Positions 1-12,739 are shown, counted from the first letter of the stretch. The stretch is DNA of 64,000 nt from Druceiella hillmani (GCA_039881145.1 JAYKKI010000032.1:10417001-10481000), one strand, 5' to 3'. A program made the numbers and translations. Notes: generated by a model not told the origin, from the sequence alone.

Positions 1-1798
1 CAAATGTTACTTTCATGTGTTAAGTGATTTTTGATCTTGCTTTATTTATTTATTTAGTTTACAAGGAATTTTGCAATCATCTTTTCTGATCCATAGGTAT
101 AATATATAATATAATATATAATAACTCAAAAATCGTTCAGAAATAATCATAATTATCAGATTAATAATTACAATGATTAGACTATAAATTAATGAAGAAT
201 TAAATGATACAACTATGTGATTTGTTGAGGCGTTGAGCTATTTTTAATTGGTTTCATTTTCATTTCAGTCTGAAAAATTGATCTTTATCTTCCGCAGACA
301 CTAAAATGAAATGTCCAAGAATTTAATTATTCTTCGATTAATGCTAAAGATACCTTCATTAATATTTTTTTTTTATGTTTTAACGACAAGATATGAAGTA
401 TTAGCCGCTGACTATCCCATAAAATTGTATACTTTATAATTACAAGAATGATTATAAAAATTTCTCTGTATATGGAAAATCAATATGATCAAACGTTATT
501 TTAAAAAGAGTTAAAATTTCCTTCCTTATGATCGATTTTCTTTTTTTTTCCTTTGTTTTGGTGTAACGGAAAAAACATTTGTCAATATTATTATTGAATT
601 TTAGTCTAATTTTTAGCAAAAAATGTATTTTGCCTTAATTTTCCTTATTCACTAATAGGACATTTCATAAAGAATAGAAATAATTAGACAGGTACTCATA
701 TACAGTACAGATAACAGCAAATAAAAATCTTAGTTGTAGCACCTTGAAATCCAATACTTCATTTATATTTCCTAAATTATCAGAAAAATTACATAAATAC
801 AAGGTGGTATGAAATCTTTCAGCCAATTTTCATAAAAGAACAGTTTTCAAAATGTAATAATCAACATTTTTTATTGACTAAAACTTACTTTTATAGTATG
901 AAATTGATAAAATCGATTAAAAATTGGAAAGAAATTAATTTAAAGTGAGTAACATTTTGTATATTAATTAGTCATAAATTAAAAATATGGCCAAACATTT
1001 TAAATTACCTTCTATTGACCTATTCCAAGTTACGTTTGTTGAAAGAAATTACATCTGATACTAGATACTTAAAAGATTTTAAAATGTAATTGAACATTGG
1101 TAAAAGAATCTTTATGTATAATCATACGATATCGCACAGTATTATAGGATAAACATGAATAAAATTACCGAAAAAAATTTAGATTCAGTCGTTATTTATC
1201 AACACACTTTTTGCAAGACACAATTCAATTTGGTGCTCTTCTTCCATTCCTTTTTTTTTGTTATGTCGCTAAAAAATTATTAATGTACTGCGTTATAAAA
1301 AATATTTACGGCTTGACTTTTCTGGCAATTAATGCTTTCGAATCGATGTTTGTATGATAATTATATAAAATTGGTACACACTTCCAGTTTCTGCTATGTC
1401 AGTGTTCAATAATCGAATAAAATTTTATTTGCGTTTTGATTCAATTTTCAAAGTGTGTCGCATGCTAATACGATATTTATAATAGAGATTAACTGTCAGA
1501 CTTATAAACATGTAATCCTAAAATTGGTATGTGGCAATTTTACCTAAATGTATTTTTCAAGACTTAACCAAATAAACAGCGAGTCCAAACTATCTTTTTA
1601 AGTAGGCAGTTTAAATACAAGCATACGAGTCAAACATTTATTACTGAATACGTTCAAAAAATTCATCAAGAGTGTATTCATTTAAAATTAAAACTTGCTT
1701 CGATATTTTCTTAATTTCTTACTTAGAAAAACTATATTATAATAGTATCATAGCAACACAATAAGTTTTGCTATAATAATATATTCTCCATATAACAC
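1..1798. other. A+T-rich sequence, nothing recognised
   Basis: No open frame of useful length, no transposon protein similarity and no strong paired splice sites were seen on either strand. A possible acceptor (TTTTCATTTCAG near 268) has no donor close downstream. Confidence 0.6.
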
Positions 1799-1849
1799 AT
1801 TTGAATATAACAGGCGCCACTTAGCCAGTGACGCGTGTTATTTTCAAAT
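1799..1849. repeat. Short foldback: 22-nt arms around a 7-nt loop
   Basis: Positions 1799-1820 pair with 1828-1849 with three mismatches, leaving the loop TTAGCCA. The stem is GC-richer than its surroundings (GGCGCCAC / GTGACGCG). It could be a small foldback element or simply a hairpin. It is short for a typical animal microRNA precursor. Confidence 0.6.
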
Positions 1850-2629
1850 AATAATATTATTAAAATTTATATGTCATGTAACTCAAGTTATTTTGACCCT
1901 ACTTTATTTAAGGAAATAATTTGAACCGGTTCATCAGTGTTAAGGAATAAATGAAGCACACAGTTATATACAGATGAATCCTCATGACATAACATTTCGT
2001 TTTAAGTAATCGTATTAGGATGGATGAGGGAAGGGACATTTTTATTTTTGAGAGCGCTATTACAAAATAATAGTGAAATATTGAGACGTAATCCCAGAAT
2101 ATTATGTTATTGTCATTGTTTACTCTACGTACCTTCCTGAAAAATTGCTTAAATATAGAAAATATTCAAAGACGAGAACAATTAGTAGATAAACAATGCA
2201 ATTTATATGAATGAAAAATATTATAATATTCATTGAACTTCACACTCATCGATTCATGTTTTCAAAACATTTAATTGCATAGTGTTCATATGTTTCAATA
2301 TTATTGGCGATAATTGTACGAATAAATAATATAAGTGGTCAACAATTTCATTCGAATATTTAAATGAAATAAAATAATTTCGAGATTGTAAGTGTATGTA
2401 TTGTACTTATAGTTATACTTAAAACAAGCATGCATCAAGTGTAACAAACACTACTCAGGTTGTTAATATTTGGACACTAAAATTTTTATTTTCCTACGCT
2501 ACTTAACGTAATTCTTCTTCTTGACATGAACCATTCATCAGAAGTGAAATATGATTATTTTATCTCGTACGAACATGGAAGTATACATGAGCAAATAGTA
2601 TCTTACATCCAACATGAAGAAGTTTGATG

Positions 2630-3040
2630 GTGTAGTCTCTAGATTTATGAGTCTCTTACTAGTTGCTGAGCAAAATGGAAACATAATAATATATTTACCA
2701 AATTCTGTCACTTGTTAAACACTACGTGATTGATGATCGAGGCGCAACCTGGAGCAGTCGCTTTCAGTGTGAGTGATAAATTGAATCCTTCTATTGGACG
2801 TTAAATCATAATCGGATTATGTCGAAGTTTAGTATAGGTACATTTCCTACAATAAAGCATTAGTTCTAGTTTTGTACTTAGTCATTATAATATGTTTTAT
2901 ACGGACGATATATTTTCGAGATATTCTTTATATTCATTACAACAAAGGTAGACTTGAAAAATTATATTAGATATTTATACTCTAATGTTATTACTAAATG
3001 AAAACTACACTTGCACATTTACAGATTTTCGAGACTTATT
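2630..3040 (+). repeat. Dispersed repeat R, copy 1 (outside the tandem units)
   Basis: Shares the ordered blocks AATTCTGTCACTTGTTAAAC, CGCTTTCAGTGTGAGTGATA and a TCGGATT-type block with copies near 9.8, 12.3, 28.1 and 31.3 kb. The stretch before it, about 2630-2700 with CATAATAATATA, matches 28,050-28,110. It is an old interspersed repeat, possibly the untranslated end of a pogo-like transposon, because two of the copies sit next to a pogo transposase fragment. Confidence 0.6.
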
Positions 3041-3366
3041 TATAATTCATAAGAATTTCCTTTTCTATAGTTCATTACTCGGAGGGTCCTTTTGAAACCC
3101 TGTAATTGGGCAACGTCGCCTATTAATCAAGCTCTTCGTCGTGGTTTCCAGAGACTTTCAACTTTAAACTATGTAGAAAAACTTGATTTCAGTCATAAAG
3201 AACCCGTTGAATAAAATGGAACTGCATAACAGAATACATGAATTAAATAAATACGCAGATCAATTATTACAAGTGGAATTCGATTTCATAAGTAAATATG
3301 TTTAAAAATACACAATATGAGAAATTACAATAAGAGAGTTTCAGTAATTTTTAACTTCTAACCTAG

Positions 3367-3513
3367 TATTGAATATATTTGGCGTTAATTTTGAAGAAAT
3401 TCATTATTCACAATTAAATGAAACACCTGAAACTGTTGTAATACAACGAAACCTAGGTTGTGGTAAAGAACTTGAAGAAATAATACTATATCACGAAGTT
3501 TCATTTAATTGTT
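3367..3513 (-). mobile_element. Shortened copy of the 243-bp inverted-repeat element
   Basis: This stretch is the reverse complement of both ends of the element at 29,765-30,007. It starts with TGAATATATTTGGCGTTAAT, then has CAATTAAATGAAAC, then the opposing GTTTCATTTAATTGT. The middle is shorter. An ORF reading starts here (NIFGVNFEEIHY...), but the matching frame in the other copy has a stop, so it is not treated as a gene. Confidence 0.65.
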
Positions 3514-3916
3514 CTAATCTAGTTCAAACGTATCTTTTTTTATATAGGGGAAGGTGTTATACCAGTGGATATTAGCCGGATTTTGAAATAAAATAAGGTT
3601 TTGTGCCTTTTTTTCATTTATTAGTCTCAAAATAATACAAATATTGCTTTAGCTGTAGTTAATACTTAACAATTAGCAGTCTTTGTTTTTGTAGGCAATT
3701 ATTATTTAAATAAATTACTTCTTTTAAAAACGCTAAATTTTTTCACATGTTTAACATATGATTGAACAGAAAGAAATGTACCTATAGGCAGATCACTTTT
3801 TCCTTACATATAATTCTGTAAAAATCAACAAAAATAGAATATCTCTGAGTATAAACGAACTTTAACATAAAACAATCAATTATTTTTTTTTTGACATCGC
3901 AATATTATTCATATAG
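3514..3916. other. Unassigned stretch downstream of the pogo relic
   Basis: A+T-rich, no coding signal. The terminal inverted repeat expected for the adjoining pogo-like element was searched for here by eye and not found. Confidence 0.5.
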
Positions 3917-6048
3917 TTATAAGGTAGAACCATCGGAGACATATAAATCGTCATCATCTAAAACATAATACTTCTGACGTGCAAAGCCCGACTCATCATC
4001 CGATTCGAAATTGGCTCTGTGTGGTCTTGATCTATACACATTTGATATATACACAATTGAGTATTTTGTTTTTATATTCATGTCTTTTACCTCCCATACA
4101 CATGGCACAGGGCAACTTGCGATCTTGAAGAATTTTGACACTTTTTCCTGTGGGTTTTTGTCTGGCTAGGACCAATCTTTGATAGCATTTTGGAGGTGAC
4201 CTTTGTCTTCTTTGACAAGTTCTTATTTTTATCTTCTTTTCTTTCTTCAATTTTTCTTTTATTTTCCGCCCTTTAGATGCTTTGTTTTTTATTTCATTTT
4301 TTTCTAGCGAATTAGTTAAAATTCCCATTTTTTTCAGGTTTGCTTTTTACTTTTAGAAACGAATGTACTAATTCTGATGTTGTTTGCGAAATAAGCTGTT
4401 TTCTTGGAGTAATTGCTATAGCTTGCTTGATCCAGCGCCATCAACAAGCTCATCAAGAATGGACGTTTTGTATTGACAAACAGACCTACATGCAGTTGAA
4501 TGAGGTTCTGTAGCTGCATCATTTTGATTGGTTTGTTGAAATGCAGAAGGTCAAGAATAAGCTCAACTTGATCTTCTTGATCCTTATTTGGCTGTCGTGT
4601 TCCCCTATAGTCAATATGATTTTCATCTTGGCTGTCCTTCAATTCAGAGAAATTGCCATTTTCTGCATTGATTGCAGATTCTTCAATAACAAGCTGACCT
4701 TGAGTTTAATTTTTAGAAATTGCGGACGCAGGTTCTGGACGATTAGCAACAAATGAGTATAGGAAATCAATTTAACTGAAAATATCTATATTAAATGAAT
4801 ATATCCCTGTTAAGTAAAGTGTCTTTTGAGGTGAAAGAAACTTTTAACGATGTTTATTGATGTAAAAGCTGAAAAACATGCTTTACCTGTGATTTCCGCG
4901 AGATAATGAATTAAAATTGGCTTTTTGGAGTGATTTAGCATCCATTTATCGACTGCTTTGTCATACTGTGCCTTAAATGAACAACGATCTAGGGGTTGCA
5001 TATTATTTGAAATGTGTGGAGGCAGCGCTATCAGAACTATATCATTGTCAATGGCCTTTTTAAAATCTCCATTAAAATGTGAGCTTCATGGTTTTCCATT
5101 GTTAAAAGAATCAGATTTTCTTTTGTAGGTTTGGCAAATTTTATGAAATGATCCAAATATTTTCTAAAGACCAATTAAGTTGACTATCCTGATTGGTTAG
5201 ATAAACCAACGTATATAAAGGAGTACCTTTTAATATATTGTCTTTATAGAAAGCTCTAGGAAAGACCAACAAAAGAGAAACTGACTTCCTAACTGCATTT
5301 ATGCAGGCTACCATAGTACTATTTATTCCTGTTTCTCCGGATGTGAGTTTTCGTAACTGCTTTAGTTTTTGTTTTAGCACTTTTATAGGATTATGGACTA
5401 TGGATAATCCCGTTTCATCCAGATTATAAATGTTTTCAGGGATGAAGTGGTGTTTTTCAATAACTTTTTGAAAGTTATCAAAGTATTTATAAATATTGGC
5501 CTGTTAAAACTTCTTGCTCGTGCCTGACTAGTTGTTTCGGGTTTCCCTAAGGAAATATGTGTTGACGTTAGTATTTTAACCATCCTATTTTAGTCATTTT
5601 GTGTTCGTGCCAGCTATTTAGAATATTTGTTTTCTGCTCAACCACTGCGAACTGGTATACAAGTTCTCTGACTTGCTTAAGATTTAAGCCCATATGTAGA
5701 TAAGCTGCTTTGTCTAAATATTGTGCCAGATATTTCTCTTCTTTGTCTTCAAGTACTTCTTTACATCATTTCTCAAAATTTCTACATTCTTCTTGCTGAG
5801 ATCCTTATATTTCCATTTATATTATTATTATCCTTCATAAAAAATGCATATAGTGATATTTACCTTATATTATTATTATCCTTCATAAAAAAATGCATAT
5901 AGTGATATTTAAATATCGTAGACTTTGGTATATAATTTTTTTTTCCATTTGCTTGCATAAAACATCCGCTTTTAACCTCTTTGAATGCCTCAGATAATAT
6001 CTCTGTATATAACTTACGTCGCGTCTTTCCTTTTTGACTCGAAGACAC
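3917..6048 (-). pseudogene. Degenerate pogo/jerky-like DDE transposase
   Basis: Reading the minus strand from 6048 downward gives, in order, the parts of a Tc1/mariner-superfamily pogo/jerky (CENP-B-like) transposase. First comes a psq-type helix-turn-helix (RRKLYTEILSEAFKEVKSG ... IPKSTI). Next is a CENP-B-type segment (EEKYLAQYLDKAAYLHMGLN ... VRELVYQFAV, about 5.60-5.77 kb). Then comes the DDE core: FNRP..., IYNLDETGLS near 5.4 kb, SGETGINSTMVACINA with LVFPRAFYKDNILKG, ENHEAHI near 5.1 kb, LPPHISNNMQPLDR near 5.0 kb. A lysine-rich tail (ILTNSLEKNEI ... KKEKKIK) follows near 4.3 kb. Several frameshifts separate these parts, so it is dead. In the second catalytic motif the expected Asp-Asn reads Glu-Asn. 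A 48-bp tandem duplication lies between the first two domains. No terminal repeats were found. Confidence 0.9.
5818..5911. repeat. 48-bp tandem duplication inside the transposase relic
   Basis: The block TTATTATTATCCTTCATAAA...TGCATATAGTGATATTTA occurs twice with period 48, differing by one A. It arose after or during decay of the transposase frame it interrupts. Confidence 0.85.
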
Positions 6049-7346
6049 TGAAAAAAGGAAATATTTAATTGCTAACCACTGACATGCTTACCAGTTGAAA
6101 ATCTACGGTAAGTTTGTATCTGTGCACAGTCCATAGGCACATATACTTCGATGTCTACAGGTACAAATCTGATAGAATAACCTGAAAAATATATTACGAG
6201 GATAATATAGGTTTACACTGTTCTATATCACTGAAAATTGATGTTGAATAATTTAAATAATAAAAAAGGGAAGGTCATTATATTCTGCGTTTACCATAAG
6301 AAAATGGCCGAAACCATTTAGCATCCGTCACAATTCACTCACAATTCATTCATAAAAAAAACAAAGTGACAGCTAGTCAATGTTGTCACACATCAAAAAT
6401 ACTTTACAGGTGCGTTCAATTCGTTGCGAAAGGTCTTTGTTTTAAAATAGTAATAGTATCCACTAGTAAAACCGCTCATAGGTACAACACTTCACCCTAC
6501 CAATTAAACAGATAAGTAGCTTTTTTCAAACAAAAAAACCGAATTCATAATATCGAACTCTAGAAGCAGTATTGTATATACATGTTTCGTCTGTTGAGTT
6601 TTGATGCTGAACTTTTAATTCCACTTTATCGTAAGAAAATAAATACATTAAACCAAAAATGTAAGAAGTGTTTAGCAAATGTGGAATTAATATACGATTT
6701 TCAAATTAAACTCTTATCTGTAGTATCAATCATACATGTGATATGGTCAAAGTTATGAAAATAGTTTTTCTAAATATCACATTTGTTTTTACAAAATATC
6801 AAATTATCAGTTCATCGCACGTCATATATATGTTAAAATATGTATATTTTATAATGAATACGTATATGTCAAAATATTATAAATTTATTCTATATTCAAT
6901 GTGAAGCTTTTCGTCGTAGAGTAATAGTTTTAAAGGTTTTTCAAAAGTTTTATAACATGACAAACAGTTAATTAAAGTTTTTTATAAATAGTTATCAGAA
7001 TTATCACATCAGTATTCGGATAATACCGCAACAACGCTTCATCGCAGGTTATGTAATTTGTTATATATTATATATCATTTTCTTTTATTTCGGTTCAAAA
7101 TTTTCCTTCGTAAGGATAATGATCCGAAACATCATAAGTGTGATTTGAGAGCTGGCTATTAACCACCTATTATATTAACCCCGTAGTAATTATTAACGCC
7201 ATATGTTATATTAAATATTAAAATGAAAGTAACTCTACAATTATTATTTAAAACTTTTTTAACAGACCCTATACCTTGCGATATAATTTATCAATAAAAA
7301 GCTTATTAATCCTCATTTGTTTCTTAAAGGTATATATAACAACATC
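6049..7346. other. A+T-rich sequence, nothing recognised
   Basis: Upstream flank of the pogo relic. No coding or RNA-gene signature, and no terminal repeat of the relic was recognised. Confidence 0.55.

Positions 7347-7430
<84 letters not shown>
7347..7430. repeat. Compound microsatellite (TA)n(GT)n
   Basis: About 24 bases of TA followed by about 60 bases of GT with a few TATG interruptions. The open frames crossing it on both strands are artefacts of the dinucleotide repeat. Confidence 0.95.
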
Positions 7431-7747
7431 TTGTCTGTTTACATGACTGTGTATTAACACAGAACTATATGCAAAAACTGTTGTTACAGAAATATATTAT
7501 ATTTAATGTACATGATAAAATGCTGAAACTTTTAATCTTTTTCTCAAAACTAACGAACAAACTTGTACTAAAAGGGTTCCGTGCGCATTTTGGCACTTAT
7601 AAATATTTAAGAGGTATTTCTATTAAATGCTTATAAAATTTTTTGTCCCAACGTAAATATATTGCAACGTATATGCTACAATTTTAAAAGTCTTAAAATA
7701 TGATACATATTTCGAAAATAATAAGATCGAGAATAATCTCTATGTGA

Positions 7748-7812
7748 GGTAGTAAAGAACTTAAAGAAAGTAGAAATAATACTACATAACGTAGTTCCAT
7801 TTAATTGTGAAC
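7748..7812 (-). mobile_element. Half copy of the 243-bp inverted-repeat element
   Basis: Contains AAGTAGAAATAATACTACAT followed by ACGTAGTTCCATTTAATTGT, the same inner-to-outer arm seen at 29,924-29,963 and 3460-3513. Only one side is recognisable. Confidence 0.6.
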
Positions 7813-8745
7813 ATGAAGAATATTTAAAAAAATTTGTAATCTAGAAATAACTTTTCCTAAACTTTTGCTGAGCTTCCAAAATTTTATATTTTTTTCATAA
7901 TTTGTGGCTGAGTAGATTCGAAATAGGACTTTTTTGCAGATTTCCCAGTGTATGCCTGAAAATATAAAAACTAAAATTATACAATTTTTTGGAGCTCTTT
8001 TAATTAGACATTTAATATAAAGTCCGTATCTCTACGTCAATCGAAGCTTTATTATCAGATCGGTATCTACATAATAATATTAGCATAATTGGATTGAACG
8101 AGCAGATTGATAAAAAATTATAAGCCTCTTATCAAAAGAAAGAAAATGCCTCGGAGTGCACATATAATTCGATAGTCAAATTCTTTTTTCACATTTTACA
8201 CTGCAATTTGACAGGCAGTTTTCACGTAAATATAATCCTTCATTTAGGTAATTTTATGTTTTTCAAACTTTTTCCCAGAGACGGTTCTTATTTAAGTAAA
8301 TGAATTAAAGTCTGAAGATCAAAGTTATGGCATCATTTTTAAAATATTTTATTCGCATTTATTATGCAGGTTTGAAGTTGAATGAGAAATAAATCTTCTC
8401 TTATGGTTGCTAGATTTATATCCATTAATGTTGGTAATTGTAGGTAGTAATTTTAGAATTTAAATTAATAAATGGTAGTTGTTACTATTATCAACATTTG
8501 AAATAATAGTTTTCTGTGGCTGATCATACTCTAAAGTCGTAACTTATCCCGTTTGTAATTGTATGTATTTCAACTTTGTAAAACTAAAGACAATTATTAC
8601 AAATTTCATCATTTTCGTTCACATTATTATTTTTTTTATTTTTGATATAATTATATTGTCAAATCGCATAAAATATTTATGTATTTCATATAAAAGTTAA
8701 AGACCACAAAAATAGTATTTTTGAATTTCTCTCTATCTTTTTGAA
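7813..8745. other. A+T-rich sequence, nothing recognised
   Basis: No coding or structured feature seen. Confidence 0.5.
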
Positions 8746-8805
8746 TAGTGTATATATGGACATATAATATCAATAGATGGTGCTACGTGTATTCTAAATA
8801 CAGTG

Positions 8806-8879
8806 ATGGAGTTTTCTGCCCGGACATATATTGGCGAAATAAGCATGACCAGAGGTGAAATATGTCGTGGTGCGGGAGG
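8806..8879 (+). CDS. Candidate 5' coding exon with consensus splice donor
   Basis: An ATG at 8806 opens a frame reading MEFSARTYIGEISMTRGE then ICRGAGG, and runs straight into a consensus donor (GGAGG|GTAAGT, GT at 8880-8881). The stretch is markedly GC-richer than its flanks. The frame is open upstream to a stop at 8746, so this could instead be the end of a longer exon. If real it is 74 nt long and ends two bases into a codon. It lies just upstream of the tandem duplication and is not copied in it. The protein is not recognised, no partner exon was found, and a chance ORF remains possible. Confidence 0.3.
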
Positions 8880-8889
8880 GTAAGTGCTT

Positions 8890-9190
8890 AAATAAGCAAT
8901 CTGAATGCAGGCTGACCCATGATGGCAGACGTCGTTGTTGATTATTTTTCTTTTATACTATTCTTCTACGTGATATATTTACGATATAAGTTTACTTTTT
9001 TCCTAAATTAATTTAAATTTTGGATCCTGTTTTCCATGAGTATAATTAAATTCCTTTTTTAGGTTAAATTTAGATTATTTAAATTTGCTTGTTATGTAAT
9101 TTGTTATTTACACATATAAAATAATTAGCTTATTGGTTCATAGAAAAATTATTTGGGAAATATAACAAAAGTAAACAACCACAAACACCT
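8890..9190. other. Flank between exon-like ORF and duplication unit C1
   Basis: Includes a short GC-richer patch (CCCATGATGGCAGACGTCG near 8920) that could be promoter-like, then A+T-rich sequence without features. Confidence 0.35.
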
Positions 9191-9769
9191 CGTTTGTCAG
9201 TAAGCCTGTTCACTGGCGCATCTTACATGAACAGCTGAGGGAACTTCAATGAAGTTTTCATTGTCAGGTTTTGTTGGATCTGAGTTAAAATATAGGTTAC
9301 ATTTTATTCCAACCCGCCATTAAGGAAACAAGTTTACTCTTATATTTATTGCAACAGTACGTTATTAATCTTAAAGTTAACTTAATATTTTTCTCTATAA
9401 GTCCATATGCGAACAAAACTCCGGGCCCATTTCGTTTTTTCAATCAAAATTGTTCCTATAACATAGTGAAGTTTAGGTTATTTTATTAAATCATCTAATT
9501 TTGCAAATCAATAACCAACATAAAAAAATATACTTTCAGCATATAAATGCAATAAAATCGAATGTAAACTGAATAGAAAACTTAGAACTATGAATTGAAC
9601 CTTCACCTATCTGAGTACTTTGGTACTAGTTGATACTTGTCTCCATTTTTCTTCATTACTTATAATTTATTTTCTTGGAATAAATCATTCGTCAAAAATT
9701 AAATATATCTATTTTATTTCATATGACAAATGATTATTGCCAAGAAATGAAATTAAAAATTGAAATTCT

Positions 9770-10060
9770 AACACTTGTTAAACGCTATATGAGCGGTGCG
9801 TAGTAGCGTTTCGCTGTCAGTACGAGTAGTAAATTTAAATTTACCTTCTATCGGAAATGAAAAACTTTAATTGGATTAGGTAGAAACCTTTGTTAGAATT
9901 CACGCAATATTTTTGCCACCGTTCTTATAAACATTTGTTCTAAATTTGTAGCGCTTCTATCACAACAAGTTTTAGGTTGGCAACATATTTTCGAGGCTAT
10001 ATAAATACGGCCCAGACTTATACAAATTTTCTTACTCTTTAATGGTCAAAGAAATAAAGT
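9770..10060 (+). repeat. Dispersed repeat R, copy 2
   Basis: Runs from ACACTTGTTAAACGC through TTTCGCTGTCAGTACGAGTA and ATTGGATTAGGTAGAAAC to CAGACTTATACAAATT, in the same order as the copy at 12.3-12.69 kb. Confidence 0.6.
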
Positions 10061-10377
10061 AAAGGTAGTTTGTATTTATTAAAGTTCAGTTCAGAAAGCA
10101 ATTGAAATATATTTAAGTAGCTCATATAAAGAAAAGAAACAAGCATCATACGTAATTATTTATGTGAATATACTGATTGTAACAGAAAAGGTATTTATTA
10201 TTCGTATATGTGATCTACGTCAAACGAAATACACAATATATAGGAACTGTACAAAATTCTGGCCCATTTCTGAAAAAAAGCAAGTATAGCTGCAGTTTCA
10301 ATGAAAAAACAATATAAACTTCACAGCAACCAGCATCAAATACGCTCAGCTTGATGCATATATTTACCTGTGTAAAC

Positions 10378-10459
10378 AATAGTCACGTTCTTTGTATACA
10401 AATACAAGTATGCTAAACAATAAATAGTCACGTTCTTTGTATACACATACGAGTATTTC
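10378..10459 (+). repeat. 45-bp tandem duplication in C1
   Basis: AATAGTCACGTTCTTTGTAT occurs at 10,378 and 10,423. C2 has a single copy near 28,285, so this arose in C1 after the large duplication. Confidence 0.85.
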
Positions 10460-11854
10460 TACAGGTAATTTTGTGCATTAAACGGAGTGAAAAATGTTAA
10501 GAAACAATAAGACAATTGCTGAAAATATCATTATCACAATTGTGATTCGAAAGAAAGAAAATTACTTTTTTTTCAGAAACTTATTTTAAATAAAGTCAGT
10601 TTGATACATAGAATTACCTTTATATAATATAAATATATTCTTTGTTACAGCCTGTTATGTATATATAAAGGAGGTTTAGAAATATTATTTAAAAAACAAA
10701 TACTTCATTTTGACAAAGTATTTGACTGTAGAAGCAGTACACAAATTGTCGCCAAAAATATTGTACTACGAATTTATGAAGGGTCCTGCATATGCTTTGT
10801 ACTAAACGTATGCTGGGTGTTTCTCTCCTCTCTCTAATAAATTCTAAATATCATATGTTATCCAAAATGAAAATGAATATCACCTCTCTGATATGATGGA
10901 TAACCATCAATGCTTTATAAAATATAAAGTGACCCAATTAAACAAAAGGCATAAATTCAAAAATACCTATAATTATTAAATATTTAATTTCACATAAAAA
11001 AAACATTTTTCCAGAAAATAATATGGCTTGTACTACAAATTTGACTCAAACTATATTTAGAACCGGAAGCGAGCGCTCTGCTTTAAATCATATTAAATTC
11101 TTTTGAATATTATATTAGTAATAAACCTGGCAGTTGAACGTACATGTCTATTTGACATTTATTTGTTCTCGTTAATATTTTTCTTATCTGAAATATAAAG
11201 CTGGGATTTAATTCATCACACTATGTACACGTCGAATACTGCAATATAATGTTGAATTTATAGGGCTTCTTAAGTTACACTTTTTGAAATGAAAAGTTTT
11301 GAAGGTGGAAAGCTTCGAGAAAGGAACGGAATATGAGGTGAATCTAAACGTAAATGTGATGACAACGTGCACAATGTTTATTTTATTCGTTGTAGGGAAA
11401 AGAAAACATCCAATGCTGCTCTCTTACGGATCTGACAACAGATATGTAATTATGATGTACATACCTAATTGGGTTATAAGAAATATGTTTTGTTAAATGC
11501 TAGGTAAATAAGATTAATCTATTCCACATACGTAATGATGCAAATCCATTGCCAAATGACAGAGTTCAATCTTATATTATCATTCATGTTGATAAAATTG
11601 AAATTTTACAACTAAATATCGCTTTCTCGCTAGTATTATTCTTGTATTCGAATATTGAAATGAAATATAATATGCACGTCCTTAAGAACGAAACATTTTT
11701 GCCAGGCATTTTCTGGCATTCGTGCAGGTAAAGCATCTCAGTATAATGCAGCAAGTAATTTATAGATATTTTACTATATATAATTGATATATTTTCAGGT
11801 AACAAACCTGATAAATCCCAATGCTAGCTACTAATGATAGCTAAGTAAGGTTAT

Positions 11855-11950
11855 TACCAATTTTTCTCAACTTTTGAGGGCCACTTTGAAGGATTACGTT
11901 AAGATCTCCAGTAGATAAAACTTTTAAGTGCCATTCATTAATTTAGATTT
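11855..11950 (+). repeat. Strongly conserved block, hAT-end-like
   Basis: TTCTCAACTTTTGAGGGCCA and what follows is about 93% identical to 29,665-29,760, clearly above the unit average. The wording resembles the subterminal ends of hAT elements (CTCAACCTTTTGGGG...CCTTTGA), but no transposase or 8-bp target duplication was found. Confidence 0.3.
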
Positions 11951-12299
11951 CTTCATTTCATTTCCTTGAGGCTAACGAGTTTGGTAAAGTTCACTCCAAA
12001 AATGGAGCTTCAGTAAAAATGCTAATTTAAAATGTACTTTTCGACAGACGACCAAATTGTATTTTTGTTTGACCTAGATTATAATTACTACTACTATACT
12101 CTTAATAATATTTTTCTATTCAAATATTATAGATAAATATTAAAGACTAAAAAAACAATTCTTTCATTTTAATATAATTTTCATTAGAAAATAAATGTAT
12201 TTTTCTTTAATATGAAAAAGGAAAATTATAGGGGTTATTTCTCCGCCACCTAAAACTTTGGAGCTACTCCCTTATGTAAAAATTCAAAAGAGAATAAAA

Positions 12300-12690
12300 T
12301 AATAAATTTATCCAATTCTGTCGCCTGTTGAACGTTACGTGATGAATGATGCAATACACGAAGGTTCCGCGTTTCGCTTTCAGTGTTAGTGATAAATTGA
12401 AATCTATCTTGTATCGGACGTAAAATCTTAATCGGGTTAGGTAGACATTTTTGCTGACTCTTACTGGATAATTATTTATAGCAATGTAATTAGGATGAAA
12501 TTAGTTTTAAGTATTTATTGTGGTTATGGTAAAGTTTACATGTGTTACTACATGGTGGTGGTTATGTTTACATATGTTACTACACAAATTATGTAATAAA
12601 TTTATTATAATCCAAATATTAGTAATATTTTAATTTTGTACTACAAAAATAGTGCAGGCTTGTGTAAACATTTAACAGCCAAAGAAACAA
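12300..12690 (+). repeat. Dispersed repeat R, copy 3
   Basis: AATTCTGTCGCCTGTTGAAC, GCGTTTCGCTTTCAGTGTTA, TTGTATCGGACGTAAAATCT, AATCGGGTTAGGTAGA. It directly precedes the pogo transposase fragment, as in C2, and contains a short shared tandem repeat (GTTTACATGTGTTACTACAT-type) near 12,535-12,590. Confidence 0.65.
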
Positions 12691-12739
12691 TATCAGCAAA
12701 CATGCCAAACCAGTTTTCAGAAGTTACTGAAAATTATGT

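Noticed and set aside
3369..3575. 68-codon ORF with a coding-like look
   Set aside because: It coincides with a repeat element whose other copy has a stop in the same frame.
7269..7636. Two ORFs across the TA/GT microsatellite
   Set aside because: Composed largely of Cys-Val, Thr-His or Tyr-Ile repeats dictated by the dinucleotides.
12395..12431. Possible micro-exon TTTCAG|...GTAAAA with open frame (SDKLKS)
   Set aside because: It lies inside dispersed repeat R, and its flanks are as conserved as the supposed exon in all copies, so repeat ancestry explains it.
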